Position numbers and translations under genes: made by a program. From positions 1-36,001 of the IMG/VR virus record IMGVR_UViG_3300041809_000250: 36,001 bases of DNA. The stretch is one strand, 5' to 3'. The stretch is from a virus. The notes beneath the pieces are model-generated. The model searched no databases. It was not told the DNA's origin and saw only the letters and a list, made by a program, of their open reading frames with translations. This document shows positions 33,721 through 36,001 of this stretch, one piece after another. Each line of letters begins with the position of its first letter. The stretch's first letter is position 1.

Positions 33721-33961
33721 AAATTGCTTTAGATGTTTCATTTAATAGCTCGTAAAATTTCTTATAATCTTTGTCCCGGAGTGCCTTAATCATCTTAGCT
33801 TTATTCTCATCGGCTAAACTTGGCCTATGAGTAAAGAAACTCATTACCATGCACATATCGCTTGCGTCCATCTCGGCTTCATCGTGGAAGATCTCGTTAC
33901 AAAATACGTCCTGCTTTTCCATATACCGATTGCCTGAATATGTTGTCGTCCGATAAATCAA
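33707..33961 (-). CDS. Unknown small protein
   Basis: This 84-residue protein starts at TTG (33959-33961), which overlaps the preceding stop as TTGA, or at an ATG 13 codons later (33920-33922). I keep the longer form because of the coupling. The sequence has methionine-rich, acidic stretches (DASDMCMVMSFF) and ends in a helix (YKKFYELLNETSKAILQTL). No family is recognised and there is no membrane segment. Confidence 0.45.
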   Translation of the reverse strand: MIYRTTTYSGNRYMEKQDVFCNEIFHDEAEMDASDMCMVMSFFTHRPSLADENKAKMIKALRDKDYKKFYELLNETSKAILQTL

Positions 33962-34146
33962 AAAGTTTTCTCTGCTGTTATTTCAAAGGCATAGTGCCAA
34001 CTATCCGCGTTGCCGCAAACTAAGCGATACATAATTACTGATTCCGGGTTAATTAGAATTCCGGTTACTATCCTTTTCCTCTGATCATAGTCTGTTTCCA
34101 AATAGGCTTCATCGCCGATATCAAATTCATTTCGTATTGTTAACAT
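33958..34146 (-). CDS. Small beta-rich protein, unknown
   Basis: This 62-residue protein has an SH3- or KOW-like look: FDIGDEAYLETDYDQRKRIVTGI, then a strand and WHYAFEITAEK. Short proteins of this shape are frequent in phages of Bacteroidota-type hosts, judged from memory. It overlaps the DUF5131-like gene at its start (7 bases). No function can be given. Confidence 0.5.
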   Translation of the reverse strand: MLTIRNEFDIGDEAYLETDYDQRKRIVTGILINPESVIMYRLVCGNADSWHYAFEITAEKTF

Positions 34147-34808
34147 ATTCGTCTTAAATTTTTCTTTACTTTTATATTCAATAACCCAAGCTCATCTATT
34201 AGCTCTTTAATCTTTTCCGGTGACGGCTCCGCAAGTGAAATGTCCCTGTCCCTATCGCAGTTAGCTCCTATCGTTACGATGTCTGGCTTTATGAAATAAA
34301 GCATTATTAATAGTTCATTCAATTCAAAATCAAGAATAGGCTCAATGGTTATCATTGTCTTATAACCCCCTTCACGTAGCAAACACATTGCCTCGGCTCG
34401 TTTTTCTATTTTTGGTGCTGACGATATAGAATAGTTGCGGTTGCTCTCAATTGTAGTAGCAAGTATAACTTTGTCCGGAAAAATAAAGTTTTCTAAAAAT
34501 CGTTTCGGGTTCTTCGACTGGAATAAATATTTATTCCCTTCATTGTGGTGTAGACAGTGGTCAAGGGTTTTATATATCCATTCGTCAGGTACTCTCTCTT
34601 GAAACATATCGTTTGAACTTCCCACAAAGATATAGTTACCTTTTCCTAAATCCGTGTCAAACTCCTTCTCATCTAATCGTATTGGCTTCAAATTTCCGAA
34701 GCGCTTCATGTAGCAATACACACACTCATGTGAACACTGCCCTTTAACAGTGTTCCATGTGTGTGTAACAAATTCGTAAATATTTCTTTTAGGTATATTC
34801 AATCCCAT
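34140..34808 (-). CDS. DUF5131-like protein with radical-SAM-type cysteines
   Basis: This 222-residue protein starts with THTWNTVKGQCSHECVYCYMKR. C25, C29 and C32 form a CxxxCxxC cluster, the motif that binds a 4Fe-4S cluster in radical SAM enzymes. Further matches to the DUF5131 (phage Gp37/Gp68) family are IFVGSSNDMF (about 60-69), LFQSKNPKRF and a late TIEPILDF. The family is common in phages but its reaction is unknown to me. The length is near normal. ATG follows the upstream stop directly (34809). The neighbouring genes are small and unknown, so context gives no substrate. Confidence 0.75.
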   Translation of the reverse strand: MGLNIPKRNIYEFVTHTWNTVKGQCSHECVYCYMKRFGNLKPIRLDEKEFDTDLGKGNYIFVGSSNDMFQERVPDEWIYKTLDHCLHHNEGNKYLFQSKNPKRFLENFIFPDKVILATTIESNRNYSISSAPKIEKRAEAMCLLREGGYKTMITIEPILDFELNELLIMLYFIKPDIVTIGANCDRDRDISLAEPSPEKIKELIDELGLLNIKVKKNLRRIC

Positions 34809-35051
34809 TTAGCCCTCTTTGTTGAATGTAATTTCTCTAACTCGTTGATAACGAATCGTCATAGTTACTTCTTCGCTTCTTATTTCTACTGAATGCATTA
34901 CATCCGTAACAAACCCTCGGCATTTTATATCTTCTGAAATGGTAAGAATTCTCCCTTTCGTTGCAAGCTCTACCAACGTATCAGTAATCCGTTTACCCAT
35001 TAACACAGCCTGTTGAATCATTTCTTTCTTAGAAGGGTTGCTGATCGGCAT
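34809..35051 (-). CDS. Unknown small protein before the DUF5131-like gene
   Basis: This 80-residue protein has a helical N-terminus (SKKEMIQQAVLMGKRITDTLVEL) and a beta-rich C-terminus (EVTMTIRYQRVREITF). The start overlaps the upstream gene by 23 bases. No family is recognised. It is probably co-transcribed with the DUF5131-like gene that follows without a gap. Confidence 0.5.
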   Translation of the reverse strand: MPISNPSKKEMIQQAVLMGKRITDTLVELATKGRILTISEDIKCRGFVTDVMHSVEIRSEEVTMTIRYQRVREITFNKEG

Positions 35052-35481
35052 GATACATCTCCTGTTTCAAAAAACTTAATTGTGTTCTCAATGCATTGAT
35101 GAGCTCTTTAAGTGTTACATTTGTCCGCTCAACCTGCCTAAATACTCTCTGCTCCCGACTAGTCTTGCTTAATAGTATTTCCCGGAAACGTGTAGCCTGC
35201 ATGTTTATATCAAGGTTCTCTGAATAATAACCTTTGGCAATATTTAACATTTGCTCTGCCAGTGCATAAAGGTTATCTACTCTGCCCAACTCCGATGTAA
35301 AGTCTCGAAGTTTCTTTTTTATATCTTCCGGGTTCCCGTGGTCGAATCCTGCTATAATTAACTTATTGATACGTTCAATCTCTTTAATGATTTTTAATTG
35401 TATTTCCGGTTGGTGGTCAAATTCTGGCTGCTCTGGCTTTCGTTCCGGTTCCTGTTTTTCTTGTTCTGTTATTTCGCTCAT
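35029..35481 (-). CDS. Unknown helical, charged protein
   Basis: This 150-residue protein begins MSEITEQEKQEPERKPEQPE, a disordered acidic stretch, followed by helices up to LRTQLSFLKQEMYHADQQPF. Coiled-coil heptads are likely between about 30 and 140. Its start overlaps the stop of the upstream gene (35481-35483). Nothing points to a specific function; a structural or DNA-binding scaffold protein is possible. Confidence 0.55.
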   Translation of the reverse strand: MSEITEQEKQEPERKPEQPEFDHQPEIQLKIIKEIERINKLIIAGFDHGNPEDIKKKLRDFTSELGRVDNLYALAEQMLNIAKGYYSENLDINMQATRFREILLSKTSREQRVFRQVERTNVTLKELINALRTQLSFLKQEMYHADQQPF

Positions 35482-36001
35482 TAATAGTTGTACCTTTCTT
35501 TTACGATCTCTGCAATCTTTTCACACTCACGCAATTTGATTAACAGTATTTTTGAAATAATCGGAAGCATTTCCGCTTCCGGGACACGTTCCTGTATGAG
35601 CTTGTATTTCTCTTTCATAAATAGGTCACAATACCTTTTGAGCTCATCCTCTGTAATCATGCTAATGTCGCTCATAACTCCCTGGATCTCTAATTGCATT
35701 ATGTTATAATTCAATATTGATAAGGAATCTAAAACGTCTTTACTTCCCCACGATGGATGATCTATTTTCCCGCCGTCTTTTATTACGCTTTTTGCTTCCC
35801 AAACTAATAGCTCGGTTAAACTGTAGTCCTTACCTGCTATTTTAATTTTAATATCCTGTTCGTTACAGACTTCTATGTTATTGTTCCAAACGTTAGCTCT
35901 TAACATGGTGTATAGTCTAATTTGCATAGCGTTTGAAAAAAAGTAACACTCTGATGCTACGCCTTTACTTATCACTACCTGTCGCAAACTTTCACTATTA
36001 T
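35481..36001 (-). CDS. Unknown protein, 5' part probably outside window
   Basis: The frame stays open to the right edge. A TTG at 35985-35987 is the first possible internal start and has no ribosome site, so the true start probably lies beyond 36001. The visible part is alpha/beta, with CYFFSNAMQIRLYTMLRANVW early and a helical end KILLIKLRECEKIAEIVKERYNY. No family is recognised. The stop overlaps the next start. Confidence 0.5.
   Translation of the reverse strand, partial: NSESLRQVVISKGVASECYFFSNAMQIRLYTMLRANVWNNNIEVCNEQDIKIKIAGKDYSLTELLVWEAKSVIKDGGKIDHPSWGSKDVLDSLSILNYNIMQLEIQGVMSDISMITEDELKRYCDLFMKEKYKLIQERVPEAEMLPIISKILLIKLRECEKIAEIVKERYNY

Noticed and set aside
32705-35240. Further GGCAAT-containing sites (about 32710 and 35235) as extra copies of the 17-bp motif
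   Set aside because: They lie in coding sequence and match only the GGCAAT part, not the TTTTT and GTA positions.
1-36001. tRNA genes, CRISPR arrays, insertion sequences, integrase or attachment sites
   Set aside because: Nothing with these features was seen. Gaps between genes are at most about 130 bases, and no duplicated long segments were found.

Overview
The window is an AT-rich piece of a tailed double-stranded DNA phage or prophage. Every supportable gene lies on the minus strand, so transcription runs from high to low coordinates. Genes are tightly packed, with many TAATG or ATGA overlaps and no gap longer than about 130 bases. A contractile tail is indicated by a sheath protein followed by a tube protein, a frameshifted chaperone pair and a tape measure. 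Several starts have clear AAGGAG-type ribosome sites. A predicted spanin-like protein resembles proteins I know from Bacteroidota phages, so a Gram-negative host in or near the Bacteroidota/Ignavibacteriota is an inference only. No terminase, integrase, tRNA, CRISPR array or insertion sequence is visible.

Layout in transcription order. (1) 36001-32390: small, mostly unknown genes, including a DUF5131-like protein with a CxxxCxxC cluster, a DUF4406-like protein and a one-helix membrane protein. (2) 32275-28862: portal, a small membrane-anchored protein and a MuF-like minor head protein. (3) 28786-18480: two very large proteins. One carries a DdrB-like ParB-fold domain. The other joins an InPase-like domain, an N6-adenine methylase and an SNF2 helicase, as in phage P1 DarB. 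Their place inside the head cluster suggests virion-borne, co-injected anti-restriction proteins. (4) 18474-16798: an unknown protein, a helix-turn-helix protein, a VRR-NUC-type nuclease and a spanin-like protein, closed by a terminator-like hairpin. (5) 16668-7678: prohead protease/scaffold with a nested scaffold start, major capsid protein, a small protein, neck adaptor, holin candidate, lysozyme, a protein of polyvalent type, a four-cysteine protein, a protein with a RelA/SpoT-like domain, and a tail-completion protein. (6) 7596-1: an Fn3-like protein, sheath, tube, G/GT chaperones, tape measure with an M15 peptidase domain, and the start of a probable baseplate gene.

The signals I find most worth attention are these. 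A 17-bp motif occurs three times, only in gaps between genes, at points that look like operon starts. Four proteins share a QxxLF(D) motif resembling the bacterial sliding-clamp-binding peptide, and three of them also carry an HRW module. A RelA/SpoT-like nucleotidyltransferase domain is embedded in a head-tail gene cluster. A -1 frameshift site lies between tube and tape measure. Two AT-rich dyads with identical 15-nt spacers precede the two giant genes.

Together the region encodes capsid building, DNA entry, tail assembly and lysis, plus a set of proteins likely carried in the particle to act on the newly infected cell.
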